This document shows positions 33,092-41,191 of a DNA stretch of 64,000 bases, in pieces; position 1 is the first letter of the stretch, and the number at the start of each line of letters is the position of its first letter. The DNA is from Virgisporangium aliadipatigenens. Lineage in GTDB: Bacteria > Actinomycetota > Actinomycetes > Mycobacteriales > Micromonosporaceae. Location of the stretch: the NCBI RefSeq assembly GCF_016863615.1, contig NZ_BOPF01000002.1, positions 1 through 64,000 of the forward strand, read 5' to 3'. The translations under genes were made by a program, and so were the position numbers. The notes under the pieces were generated by a model. That model made no database searches. It saw only the letters and a program-made list of their open reading frames with translations, and was not told the DNA's origin.

Positions 33092-34990
33092 ATGCGCGGC
33101 AGTGTGGACACGATGACCCCGGAGCTTTCCGCCGCGGACTACGTGGCCGAGGGAGAACGCGCCCTCTACGACTACGGGAGCCTGCACAACGGTCGCATCT
33201 GGTTCGACGCGGCCTACCGGGCGGCGGTGCGCGAGGGGGACGTCGAGGCGACCGCCCGCGCCGCGCTCGGACTAGGCGGCCTGTGGGTGCACGAACACCG
33301 CACCGTCGCGAGCGCCTCGCAGGTGCGCGCCCGCCAGCGGCACGCGCTGTCGCTGCTCGACCCGGACTCGCCGCTCGCCCAGCGCCTGCGGGTGCGGCTG
33401 GCGGCCGAGGACGACTACCGCGACGGCACCCACGACGACGTGCTCGCGGCCCTCGCGGAGGTGCGCCGCGGCGGGGATCCGGTGGCGCTGGCCGAGGCGT
33501 TGAGCACCGCGCACCACTGCGTGCTGGCGCCCGGGCAGGGGCTCCTGCGCGGCGCCCTCGCCGCCGACCTCATTGCCGTCGCCGGCTCCACGGGACGCCG
33601 CAGCGACCTGCTGATGGGGCTGCTGTGGCAGACGATCGACCAGTTCCTCGACGCGGACCCGCACGCGGAGCGCTGCATGCGCCAGCTGCGCGACCTCGTC
33701 GCCGGGGAGCCGCACCTGGCGACCGGCTACGTCGTCGGCGTCATGGAGGTGATGCTGTGCATCCGGGCGGGGCAGTTCGAGCGGGCGGAGCAGCTCGCGG
33801 TGCGCTGCGCCGAGCGGGGCCGGCTCGCCGGGGACGCCGACGCGGACGCGTGGTTCGGCGCGCAGATGGTCGCGATCCGTTGGTACCAGGGCCGTCTGGT
33901 GGAGGTGCTGCCGTTCCTGCGGCGCCTCGTGCACGACTCCACGCTGAGTCCCGTCGACAACTCGCTCTTCGGCGCCCTCGCCGTCGCCGAGGCCCTTTCG
34001 GGGGAACGTCGTGAGGCCGCGGGGGCCCTCGCCCGACTGTGCGGGCGGGATGTGTCCGCGCTGCCGCGTTCGAGCAGTTGGCTGGTCGCCATGTACGGCG
34101 CCGTCGAGGCGGCACACCTGCTGGGCGACGGTGCGCTGTCGGCCCGGGTGTACGAGTTGTTGACGCCGTTCGCGCGGCTGCCCGTGATCGCGAGCCTGGG
34201 CGTGGCGTGCTTCGGCTCGGCGGAGCACGCGCTCGGCGTGGCCGCGCTGACCACCGGTGCCCTCGACAGCGCGGTGGCCCACTTCGAGAACGCCGTCCGC
34301 GACAACCTAGCCCTCGGCCACTGGCCGGCGGTCGTGCAGTCGCGCACCCGCCTCGCCCAGGCCTACCGGCTGCGCGGCGGCGCCGACGACCCGGCCGCGG
34401 CGCGGCTGTCCCTGGCGACGGCCGCCCGGGAGGCTTCGGCGATCGGCATGGCCGTTCCCGCGCAGGCGGCGCCGGCGGAGCCGGTGACGTGCCGCCGTTC
34501 GGGCCGGCGGTGGGAGCTGCGCCTCGGCCACCACCGCGCCACGGTGGAGAACAGCGTGGGCATGCGGCATCTGGCCGTCCTGCTCGCCCACCCGGGACGG
34601 GAGATCGCGGCGAGCGAACTCGTCACCGGGCCGGAACCGTTGCCGGACCGGGGTTCCGCGCAGCCGCTGCTCGACGACGCGGCCAAACGCGAGTACCGCG
34701 AACGCCTCGACCGGCTGGCCGCCGAGATCGACGACGCGGAGTTCGCGAACGACCTGGAGCGGGCCGCCCGCGCCCGGGCCGAGCGGAGCTGGCTCATCGC
34801 CGAGCTGGCCGCCGCGACCGGGCTCGGCGGGCGGAGCCGGCACTTCGCCGACGGCGAGGAACGGGCGCGCATCGCCGTCGGCAAGGCGATCCGGCGCGCG
34901 TTGGCCCGGGTGGCCGAGGCGGACCCGGTGATCGGGCGCGCGTTGCAGGACTCGGTGACGACCGGCCTGCGCTGCTCCTACACGCCGTAG
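33092..34990 (+). CDS. TPR-like regulator with C-terminal winged-helix-like domains
   Basis: 632 residues from the ATG at 33092 (GGGGAG upstream). Residues 1-450 are alpha-helical repeats of TPR type (AEQLAVRCAERGRLAGDADAD, ALDSAVAHFENAVRDNLALG). A domain starting CRRSGRRWELRLGHHRATVE, GMRHLAVLLAHPGREI is the non-canonical winged helix common at the end of actinobacterial ATPase and LuxR-type regulators. The C-terminal helix pair (ERARIAVGKAIRRALARVAEADP) completes it. There is no NTPase and no LuxR HTH. It may be a scaffold-type regulator. The palindrome-rich intergenic region lies upstream. Confidence 0.72.
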   Translation: MRGSVDTMTPELSAADYVAEGERALYDYGSLHNGRIWFDAAYRAAVREGDVEATARAALGLGGLWVHEHRTVASASQVRARQRHALSLLDPDSPLAQRLRVRLAAEDDYRDGTHDDVLAALAEVRRGGDPVALAEALSTAHHCVLAPGQGLLRGALAADLIAVAGSTGRRSDLLMGLLWQTIDQFLDADPHAERCMRQLRDLVAGEPHLATGYVVGVMEVMLCIRAGQFERAEQLAVRCAERGRLAGDADADAWFGAQMVAIRWYQGRLVEVLPFLRRLVHDSTLSPVDNSLFGALAVAEALSGERREAAGALARLCGRDVSALPRSSSWLVAMYGAVEAAHLLGDGALSARVYELLTPFARLPVIASLGVACFGSAEHALGVAALTTGALDSAVAHFENAVRDNLALGHWPAVVQSRTRLAQAYRLRGGADDPAAARLSLATAAREASAIGMAVPAQAAPAEPVTCRRSGRRWELRLGHHRATVENSVGMRHLAVLLAHPGREIAASELVTGPEPLPDRGSAQPLLDDAAKREYRERLDRLAAEIDDAEFANDLERAARARAERSWLIAELAAATGLGGRSRHFADGEERARIAVGKAIRRALARVAEADPVIGRALQDSVTTGLRCSYTP

Positions 34991-35000
34991 CGCGCCTTTT

Positions 35001-35055
35001 GTGGCCGCCCCGCCGCGGCGCCCGCTTCCCGGCGGCCCGGCCGCTTCACGGCCAC
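35001..35055. terminator. Weak candidate hairpin between convergent genes
   Basis: gtggccg (35001-35007) and cggccac (35049-35055) enclose a GC-rich, self-complementary stretch. A cctttt tract precedes it. It separates the TPR/wHTH and NIPSNAP genes. Confidence 0.35.
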
Positions 35056-35060
35056 CAGCG

Positions 35061-35651
35061 TCAGCGGAGGGCGGAGCGCTCCGTGGGGGTCAGGCGTAGG
35101 AGTTCGGCCGCCTGGACGTGTGCCGCGGCCTCGGTCATCGCCGCCACGGTCGGGTAGCGGCGGAAGCTCACGGTGACGGGTTCGCCGGTGCGGACCGGCA
35201 GCGCGGGGAAGGTGTTCTCGGCCGGCTCGGTCTCGAACAGGAACTCACCGTCCACAGTGGACGGGTTCACCGCGACGAGCAGGGCCGATTCGGCGGGGCC
35301 GTCCCGCCCGGCGGGCTCGGGGAAGCCGTGTGCCGGCGAGAGGGGCCGCAACAGCAGCACGTCGTCGGAGTCGATCATCGTGGCGTTGGCGGCGTCGCGG
35401 TGCTCGTTCCACACCGGTCCGCCGTAGAACTCCGCGAGCGACCGCGCCCGCGAGTCCATGTCCGGGAAGCCGCGCAGCCACACGAAGTGGTCCGGCCGGT
35501 CGAGGTCGCGGAACTGGCCCACCACGGCCATCCCGCACGCCTCCTGCGTCTCCACGAATTCCCGGTCGAAGAGCGCGATCAGGTCCTCGCGGCGGCCCGG
35601 ATGCAGCGCGTACTGCCGCAGCTCCACGACCGGGTATCGAACATCCCCCAT
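35061..35651 (-). CDS. NIPSNAP family protein
   Basis: 196 residues; GAGAGG upstream of the ATG. The N-terminal half is a NIPSNAP ferredoxin-like barrel: PVVELRQYALHPGRREDLIALFDREFVE and HFVWLRGFPDMDSR, with AEFYGGPVWNEHRDAAN. The C-terminal half (SALLVAVNPST, VSFRRYPTVAAMTEAAAH) may be a degenerate second barrel. Bacterial members are of unknown function, some heme- or aldehyde-related. It lies 20 bp downstream of an Rrf2-type regulator gene on the same strand, so co-regulation is likely. Confidence 0.83.
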   Translation of the reverse strand: MGDVRYPVVELRQYALHPGRREDLIALFDREFVETQEACGMAVVGQFRDLDRPDHFVWLRGFPDMDSRARSLAEFYGGPVWNEHRDAANATMIDSDDVLLLRPLSPAHGFPEPAGRDGPAESALLVAVNPSTVDGEFLFETEPAENTFPALPVRTGEPVTVSFRRYPTVAAMTEAAAHVQAAELLRLTPTERSALR

Positions 35652-35671
35652 GTGTGTGCCTCTCGTCGTAA

Positions 35672-36109
35672 CTACTGTTGTTTCACTCGAAGCGTCTCGG
35701 CGAGCACATCCGCCACGGTGGTGCGGGCGAGTTCGCGGCGGAGGCCCAGTTCGACGGCGCCGTAGACGTGGCCGAGCGCCGGCCGGATGCCGAACCCCAC
35801 CGGGCACTCCAGGTTGGGCTCGGTGGCGTGCAGCGCGAAGACCGGTTCGGGGTCGACGGCGTCGTAGACCTCGAGCAGCGTGATCTCCTCGGCCCCGCGG
35901 GCGAGTGACCAGCCCGCGCCGGTGCCGCGCCGCACGGTGAGGAGCCCGGCGTCGGCGAGCCGGCCGAGGCTGCGCCGGATCACCACCGGGTTGGTGTTGA
36001 CGCTGGCGGCGACCTCGTCGGAGGTGAGCACGCCGCGGCCGCGGCGGCGGGCCAGTTCGAGCCACGCCAGTGCGTGCACGGCGATCGTGAGCCGGCTGTT
36101 GGCTGCCAT
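35672..36109 (-). CDS. Rrf2-family transcriptional regulator
   Basis: 145 residues from the ATG at 36109. MAANSRLTIAVHALAWLEL and VAASVNTNPVVIRRSLGRLADAGLL are the typical Rrf2 winged helix; it resembles the YwnA-like group. A single Cys (ECPVGF) is present, not the three-cysteine iron-sulfur cluster of IscR/NsrR, so sensing would be by another route. An in-frame ATG at 36133 is possible. A palindrome covers the start region. Confidence 0.85.
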   Translation of the reverse strand: MAANSRLTIAVHALAWLELARRRGRGVLTSDEVAASVNTNPVVIRRSLGRLADAGLLTVRRGTGAGWSLARGAEEITLLEVYDAVDPEPVFALHATEPNLECPVGFGIRPALGHVYGAVELGLRRELARTTVADVLAETLRVKQQ

Positions 36110-36112
36110 TGC

Positions 36113-36125
36113 AACAGGATCTGTT
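36113..36125. promoter_or_regulatory. Palindrome at the Rrf2 start
   Basis: aacag-gat-ctgtt, 5-3-5 inverted repeat 3 bp upstream of the Rrf2 ATG, well placed as an autoregulatory operator. Confidence 0.4.
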
Positions 36126-36227
36126 ACAGCCATGGAAAGGTCAAGGTAGGGAAACCCGTGGAGGCGCGACGGAGGGTCACGAACGGCGTGCCGGCCTGGG
36201 TAGGCTTTCGCTCCGGGGCTTTCATAC

Positions 36228-37208
36228 ATGCTGGACGATTTTCCGGTCGAACCACGGGCGCAACGCGTCTACCGCGATCTGTTGCGCACGGCGCCGGTCG
36301 ACGAGGACGCGTTCCTCGCCGACCTCGACGATCCCGACGACGGCCGCCGCTGGCTGGACCGGTTCGCCGATCTCGGCCTGATACGCACCGATCCCGACGG
36401 GCGGCTGCACGCCGACCCGCCGCGCGACGTGATCGAGGCGTGGGCCACCGAACGCGAACTGGAGGCCGCCCGGGCCCGCCGCGCGGCGTCGGTGCTGACC
36501 CGCCTCTACACCGCCGAGCAGGGCATCGGCTCCGGCTGGGTCGAGCTGGTCGCCGGCCACGACGAGGTGCGCCGGCGGGTGCACGACCTGCAGGCCGCGG
36601 CCCGTCGCGAGGTGCGCGCGCTGGAGCGCGTTCCATACCCCCGCGGAGGCGGGGGTCAGCCCACAGATCGGGACGAGTGGCCCGATCGGCCCGAGGGCGT
36701 TCAGCTCGCCGCGCTCGAACGGGGCGTGCGGTACCGCGTGCTCTACGAGGCGGGCATGTTGCGTCGGGAGGCCGTCCTGCGCAGCCTGCGGGCCGGCGTC
36801 GCGGCGGGCGAGCAGGCGCGGGTCTACGCGGACGTTCCGCTGCGGCTGCTGATGTCGGACACGGCGCGCGCGATGGTCGTGCTGCCGCGGCCGCTGACCG
36901 GCGACGCCGACGCGTTGATCGTGTACCCGTCGCCGCTGTTCGACGCGCTCGGGCAGGTCTTCGAGGCGTTCTGGCGGCTGGGGGAGCCGGTGCCGGACCG
37001 GCCGGGCGACGGGTCCGCCGAGCCGAGCGAGGAGACGCGGCGGTTGCTGTCGCTGCTCGCCGCCGGGTTCACCGACGACGCCATCGCGCGGGACCTGGGC
37101 GTGAGCGACCGGACCGTCCATCGCCGGGTGAGCCGCCTGTTGGAACTGCTGGGTGCGCGCACCCGGTTCCAACTGGGGCTGCAGGCGGCCCGCCGCGGCT
37201 GGCTCTGA
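36228..37208 (+). CDS. LuxR-type HTH regulator with TrmB-like N-terminal half
   Basis: 326 residues. The N-terminal region (AQRVYRDLLRTAPVDEDAFLADL, GLIRTDPDGRLHADPP) is a winged-helix/TrmB-like start followed by the LQAAARREVRALERVPY helix and a PLD-like middle domain (VRYRVLYEAGML...ADVPLRLLMSD). The C-terminal LuxR HTH is TRRLLSLLAAGFTDDAIARDLGVSDRTVHRRVSRLLELLGARTRFQ. This architecture is common in actinomycetes next to secreted hydrolases. It is 111 bp upstream of, and probably controls, the peptidase gene. A GGGG-rich 8-4-8 hairpin is present inside the coding region (36637-36656). Confidence 0.82.
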   Translation: MLDDFPVEPRAQRVYRDLLRTAPVDEDAFLADLDDPDDGRRWLDRFADLGLIRTDPDGRLHADPPRDVIEAWATERELEAARARRAASVLTRLYTAEQGIGSGWVELVAGHDEVRRRVHDLQAAARREVRALERVPYPRGGGGQPTDRDEWPDRPEGVQLAALERGVRYRVLYEAGMLRREAVLRSLRAGVAAGEQARVYADVPLRLLMSDTARAMVVLPRPLTGDADALIVYPSPLFDALGQVFEAFWRLGEPVPDRPGDGSAEPSEETRRLLSLLAAGFTDDAIARDLGVSDRTVHRRVSRLLELLGARTRFQLGLQAARRGWL

Positions 37209-37213
37209 CCAGG

Positions 37214-37232
37214 TTTCTGTCCGCTTTCTGTC
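37214..37232 (+). promoter_or_regulatory. 11-bp-spaced direct repeats upstream of the hydrolase
   Basis: tttctgtc at 37214-37221 and 37225-37232 repeat on the same face of the helix (11 bp), about 90-105 bp before the hydrolase ATG and right after the regulator's stop. Candidate binding site of the adjacent LuxR-type regulator. Confidence 0.4.
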
Positions 37233-37319
37233 ATGGCGGCTTCTCGTCATCACACACCTCTCCCATTGATGTCTGTGAACGACCAAGGTGTTCAGCAACC
37301 TGTAGTCGAAGGGACACCT

Positions 37320-39062
37320 ATGCGTAGAGCACTCCTCGCGATCGCGCTCGCGACGGTCGGCACCGTCGTCGTGGTCGAGTCACCGGCCGCCGCCGCGCCG
37401 CGCGAACCGGACACCGCCGCGCTCGCCGGCCCTCTCACGCGGCAGACGCTCGCCTGGGAGGAGTGCGTCTTCGAGGGCATCTCCGACGCGGCGAAGGAGC
37501 TGTTCAAGACCGTGCCGGGGCTGGCCTGCGCCACAATCACCGTGCCGGCCGACTGGCACCACCCGCGGGACGGCCGCACGATGAAGGTGCGCATCTCCAA
37601 GACCGCCACCGCCGGCCAGGGTCGGCAGGGCATCGCACTCGTCAACCCCGGCGGGCCGGGCGGGAGCGGCCTGGTGTGGGGCGCCGCGATGGCCACCCGT
37701 TCCCCCGAACTGGCCCAGCAGTACGACTTCGTCGGCTTCGACCCGCGCGGCGTCGGCGCCTCCACGCTCGTGCCGTGCCGCGTCGAGTACGACCCCGAGC
37801 AGACGTACACGGTGGACCAGGAGACGAAGCTGGTCGTCGACGGCTGCCGCAGCACGCCGCTGTCGGACCTGATCACGACCGAGCAGACCGCCTACGACAT
37901 GGACTTCATCCGGGTGCTGCTCGGCGAACGGAAGACCAGCTACGTCGGCTACTCCTACGGCACCTGGCTCGGCATGTGGTACGCGGCGACGTTCCCGTCG
38001 AAGGTGCACCGGATGCTGCTGGACTCCTCGATCGACGTCTCCCAGCGCACCCTCGAGAAGCTGTGGGACCTGCAGCCGCGCAGCCGCGACCGGGCGTTCC
38101 AGGAACAGTTGCTGCCCTACGTGGCGCGGCATCCGCAGGAGTACGGCCTCGGCACCGACCCGATGGAGATCCGGCGCAGGTGGGAGGAGGCCGGCGGGAC
38201 CCGTTCGCCGATCGGCCTGATCCTCACGGCGTTCTTCATGATCCCGGCCTTCTACAACACGGCGGACTACCCGATCGCGGCGTTCGTGGTGCAGTACGTG
38301 ATCGAGAACGGCAGCGCCGCCACGCTGAGCGGCGCCGCCGACTTCCTGCTCTCCCGGCCGGGGCTCACCGAGGAGCAGCGCGGCACCGTGCGCGAGGAGC
38401 ACGCGCGCGCCGCCAACGGCGAGGTGAAGCCGGTGCGCATCTCCGGCGTGGTCGTCGGCCGCACGGCCACCACGGAGATCGTGGAGGTCGACGCGACGTT
38501 CGAGCAGATCCGGTGCCAGGACGGGCAGTGGCACCAGAGCCGGCTGTACTGGGAGCTGTGGCGGCGCGACCTGGAGCGCAACGCGCCGTTCATCTACCCG
38601 TTCATGACGGCCACCCCGGCGTGCGCCTACTGGCCGACGTCGAACCGGATGCCGGCGTTCGACCCGCGCACGTTCCCGAAGGTGCTGGTGCTCCAGGCGG
38701 AGATGGACGCGGCGACGCCGTACGAGGGCGGCAAGGCGGGCGTCGACAAGCTGCCCGGCGCGCGCCTCGTGAGCGTCGACAACGAGGGCACCCACGGCGT
38801 CTACCCGTACCTGACGTCCTGTGTGGACGATCCGGTGCACGCGTACTTCCTGAGCGGGTCGCTGCCCCGGGACCGGTACACGGCGTGCCAGGGGCTGCCG
38901 CTGCCGGGGGAGCAGGCGACGTTCGACGTGGGAGGAACGATCGGCCCGCGCGGTGACATCAAGATCCGGATGGTGACCGACGACGTGCGCCGGGCCAACC
39001 GCATGGTCCGCGAGATCCTCCGTGACCAGGCCGAGGAGGCCGACCCGGTCACGACGAGCTAG
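37320..39062 (+). CDS. Secreted tripeptidyl-aminopeptidase-like alpha/beta hydrolase (S33 type)
   Basis: 580 residues; AAGGGA upstream of the ATG. Signal peptide ends at AAAAPR. Alpha/beta-hydrolase with oxyanion segment NPGGPGGSG, nucleophile S212 in GYSYG, acid D463 (EMDAATPYEGG) and H492 (EGTHGVY), plus the TAP C-terminal domain. It resembles SlpD/SlpE and Tap of Streptomyces, which trim N-terminal tripeptides outside the cell. Its 3' end overlaps the convergent membrane gene by 14 bp. Likely under the neighbouring LuxR-type regulator. Confidence 0.9.
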   Translation: MRRALLAIALATVGTVVVVESPAAAAPREPDTAALAGPLTRQTLAWEECVFEGISDAAKELFKTVPGLACATITVPADWHHPRDGRTMKVRISKTATAGQGRQGIALVNPGGPGGSGLVWGAAMATRSPELAQQYDFVGFDPRGVGASTLVPCRVEYDPEQTYTVDQETKLVVDGCRSTPLSDLITTEQTAYDMDFIRVLLGERKTSYVGYSYGTWLGMWYAATFPSKVHRMLLDSSIDVSQRTLEKLWDLQPRSRDRAFQEQLLPYVARHPQEYGLGTDPMEIRRRWEEAGGTRSPIGLILTAFFMIPAFYNTADYPIAAFVVQYVIENGSAATLSGAADFLLSRPGLTEEQRGTVREEHARAANGEVKPVRISGVVVGRTATTEIVEVDATFEQIRCQDGQWHQSRLYWELWRRDLERNAPFIYPFMTATPACAYWPTSNRMPAFDPRTFPKVLVLQAEMDAATPYEGGKAGVDKLPGARLVSVDNEGTHGVYPYLTSCVDDPVHAYFLSGSLPRDRYTACQGLPLPGEQATFDVGGTIGPRGDIKIRMVTDDVRRANRMVREILRDQAEEADPVTTS

Positions 39063-40041
39063 ATCCAGGGGAGAGATCGTCCGGGGTGGCCCGCCGCGAG
39101 GTGGCCACCCCGGACGCCGCCAGGTACGCCACGCCGAACGCCGCCAGCGCCAGCAGCACGTGCGGGTACGAGTCGAGGAACCCGATCGTCATGCGCGCCG
39201 AGGCGAAGCTGTGCGCGCCCTCGTCGTGCACCGGGGGACCGAACGCCCGCGGCACCATCCACTGGGCGAACCACTTCCACATCTCCCCGCGCGGCGCGGT
39301 GCCGGCCTCGAACTGCACCAGCGTCGAGGCGGTGACCGCGATCGCGGTGACCAGCGCGGCCAGCCCGGCGCCGACCGGCACCCGCCACCACCCCCGGAAC
39401 CGCCGCACCGCGCCCGCCAGCAGCGCGAACGCCGCCAGCCACACCACCCAGCTGGTGATCATCCCATAGGGCTGCCGGCCGAACTGGTACTGCATGGTCG
39501 AGGGCGCCGGCGTCGAGTACCGCCACACCAGCTCGGTCGCGTATCCGGTCGCCTCGAGCAGGAAGCCCGCCCCCACGCAGGCGGCCACGACGGCGAGCAG
39601 GATCCCGCCCAGCGGTGCCGCGTCGACGGGTGGGCGCCGGCGCCCGAGCACCCAGCCGAGCGCCGCGGTGCACAGCGCCGGCACCAGCGCCACCGCACCG
39701 ACCACCAGCCGCTCGGCCGCGGCGGACGCGGGATCGCCGAACTCCTGATACGAGAAGTGCTTGAGCCAGACGGTCTTCGCGACGGCGAGCAGCATCAGGT
39801 ACAGCACGACCGCGCACGCCACCGTCGCGCCCCGCCCCCACCCGAACGGCAACGGCTCCCGGTGCGGGCGTGACACGGCGAGGCTGACGCTGAAGGCGAG
39901 CATCCGCCGGTGCCGGAACTCCGGCTCGCGGTCGATCGTGTCGATCTCGGCGTACCACTCGCGCAGCAGGCCGTCGCGGCTCTCCGCGGGCCAGCGTCCG
40001 GCGGCGGCGCGCAGCAGCCACTCGGCGACGGTCCTGATCAC
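39049..40041 (-). CDS. Polytopic membrane protein, PadR partner
   Basis: 330 residues from GTG 40041, overlapping the PadR stop (GTGA). N-terminal soluble helix (VAEWLLRAAAGRWPAESRDGLLREWYAEID), typical of PadR-associated membrane proteins, then about seven transmembrane segments. Its function is not known. In many actinomycetes and firmicutes, such membrane proteins with PadR act as a small envelope-stress unit; here this is inference from arrangement. Confidence 0.75.
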   Translation of the reverse strand: MIRTVAEWLLRAAAGRWPAESRDGLLREWYAEIDTIDREPEFRHRRMLAFSVSLAVSRPHREPLPFGWGRGATVACAVVLYLMLLAVAKTVWLKHFSYQEFGDPASAAAERLVVGAVALVPALCTAALGWVLGRRRPPVDAAPLGGILLAVVAACVGAGFLLEATGYATELVWRYSTPAPSTMQYQFGRQPYGMITSWVVWLAAFALLAGAVRRFRGWWRVPVGAGLAALVTAIAVTASTLVQFEAGTAPRGEMWKWFAQWMVPRAFGPPVHDEGAHSFASARMTIGFLDSYPHVLLALAAFGVAYLAASGVATSRRATPDDLSPGSSSS

Positions 40042-40349
40042 CACGCCTCCCGCATCCGGTGCACGGCGGTGTCCTTGCGCAGCGCGGCCAGCGCGGTGCG
40101 GGCCTCGGCGACCCCCTCGCCGGTCAGCCGGTAGTAGCGGCGCACCGGCCGGCCCGCCTCGACCGGATCCTCGTCCTCCCACCGGGCCTCGACCCAACCG
40201 GCCGCCTGCAGCCTGGCCAGGACGGGGTAGAGCGTGCCGCTGGCGAGGCCGGTGCGCTGCATCAGGCCCAGCCCGTAGTGCTCGTCGTCCGGGTCGGCCA
40301 GCAACGTGGCGAGCACCTTCGCCACCGGCACGGTCATCCTCATCCCCAT
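40038..40349 (-). CDS. PadR-family transcriptional regulator
   Basis: 103 residues. PadR core: VPVAKVLATLLADPDDEHYGLGLMQRTGLASGTLYPVLARLQAAGWVEARWE, then the RRYYRLTGEG wing. Three in-frame ATGs (40349, 40343, 40337) are possible. The first lies 8 nt after a TAGAGT -10 on the minus strand, fitting a leaderless mRNA. Autoregulation is likely, given the direct repeats just upstream. Confidence 0.88.
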   Translation of the reverse strand: MGMRMTVPVAKVLATLLADPDDEHYGLGLMQRTGLASGTLYPVLARLQAAGWVEARWEDEDPVEAGRPVRRYYRLTGEGVAEARTALAALRKDTAVHRMREAW

Positions 40350-40358
40350 GCCCGGAAC

Positions 40359-40393
40359 TCTACATAGGGTCATATCCGGATGTCTACATAGGG
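40359..40393. promoter_or_regulatory. PadR promoter with 11-bp direct repeats
   Basis: tctacataggg at 40359-40369 and 40383-40393, 24 bp apart, with a central atccggat palindrome and an ATGT-ct-ACAT pair overlapping the second copy. PadR proteins often bind ATGT/ACAT elements. Also overlaps the -10 of the padR gene. Confidence 0.55.
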
Positions 40394-40441
40394 GTAGCGT
40401 GCTCGGTCGTCGCGGTGCTCGTGTTGGCCAACCGGGCCGGG

Positions 40442-41095
40442 CTAGCGCTGGATGATCGCCGCGCCGGGGTACTCGCGTGCGGCGTAGATGCCGACGCAGC
40501 CGCCGGCCGCCGTGGCGACCCAGTAGTGCGACAGGTACGTCTGGAGCTTGACCGTCCCGCGCGCCGGCAGGCTGGTCCACGGCCGGCGCTTGCCCTCGAA
40601 GTCGAGCCAGTGGATGTCCACCGGCACGTCGAGCTGGTTGTAGAACTGGATCGACGTCACCGCGTGCGTCTGGGCCGATGCGAACCCGGGCTCCTGGCCG
40701 CAGGGGAGCGTCGCCAGGCGCGTCTCGTCGGAGGCGATGCGCGGTGCGGCGGGAGCGCCGGCCGTCGTGGCGCCCGGGGCGGGTGCCGCCGTGCCGGACT
40801 CCGGGCGGGGTGCGCCCGGCTCGGTACGCGGCGCGCCGGCCGTGGCGGTCGGCCCCGGCGCGCCCGGGAGCTGAGGGTCGGGCGCGGGCACGGCGCGATC
40901 GGCGGGTCCGTCCACTGTGGATGGAGCAGTCCCGGAAGCGGCGGCGGGACGCACGATCCGGGCCGCGACACGCGTGTTCTCCTCGGGAAGCGGGCTCCAA
41001 CCGGCCGCCAGTGCCACGCCGGCCACGCCGAGCACGGTGCTGAGGATCCCGGCGATGACGCCGACCTTGGTCCAGGGGCTTTCCGCTGACGCCAT
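40442..41095 (-). CDS. Membrane-anchored protein with a VHL-beta-like domain
   Basis: 217 residues from the ATG at 41095. One transmembrane helix (VGVIAGILSTVLGVAGVALAAGW), a Pro/Ala-rich linker (50-120), and a C-terminal domain (about 145-205) matching the pVHL beta domain without gaps from F151. Compared with the human protein as I recall it: N78 to N153, W88 to W163, Y98 to W173, S111 to T186, H115 to H190, W117 to W192. Cys132 and Cys200 may form a disulfide. The domain lies on the extracytoplasmic side if the helix is a signal anchor. The protein is predicted to recognise a hydroxylated or proline-rich ligand (inference). Confidence 0.75.
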   Translation of the reverse strand: MASAESPWTKVGVIAGILSTVLGVAGVALAAGWSPLPEENTRVAARIVRPAAASGTAPSTVDGPADRAVPAPDPQLPGAPGPTATAGAPRTEPGAPRPESGTAAPAPGATTAGAPAAPRIASDETRLATLPCGQEPGFASAQTHAVTSIQFYNQLDVPVDIHWLDFEGKRRPWTSLPARGTVKLQTYLSHYWVATAAGGCVGIYAAREYPGAAIIQR

Positions 41096-41191
41096 GCACC
41101 GATCTCCCGCGTTGAGGTGGACCGGCCTCATCGTAGGTAGCCGGCGGCGGTGCGAGGTCGATCGGCGAGCCCGTCGGCCGAACGACGCGGG

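Noticed and set aside
36637-36656. Perfect 8-4-8 hairpin (acccccgc-ggag-gcgggggt) as terminator
   Set aside because: It lies inside the LuxR-type regulator's coding frame and encodes part of its linker (YPRGGGGQ).
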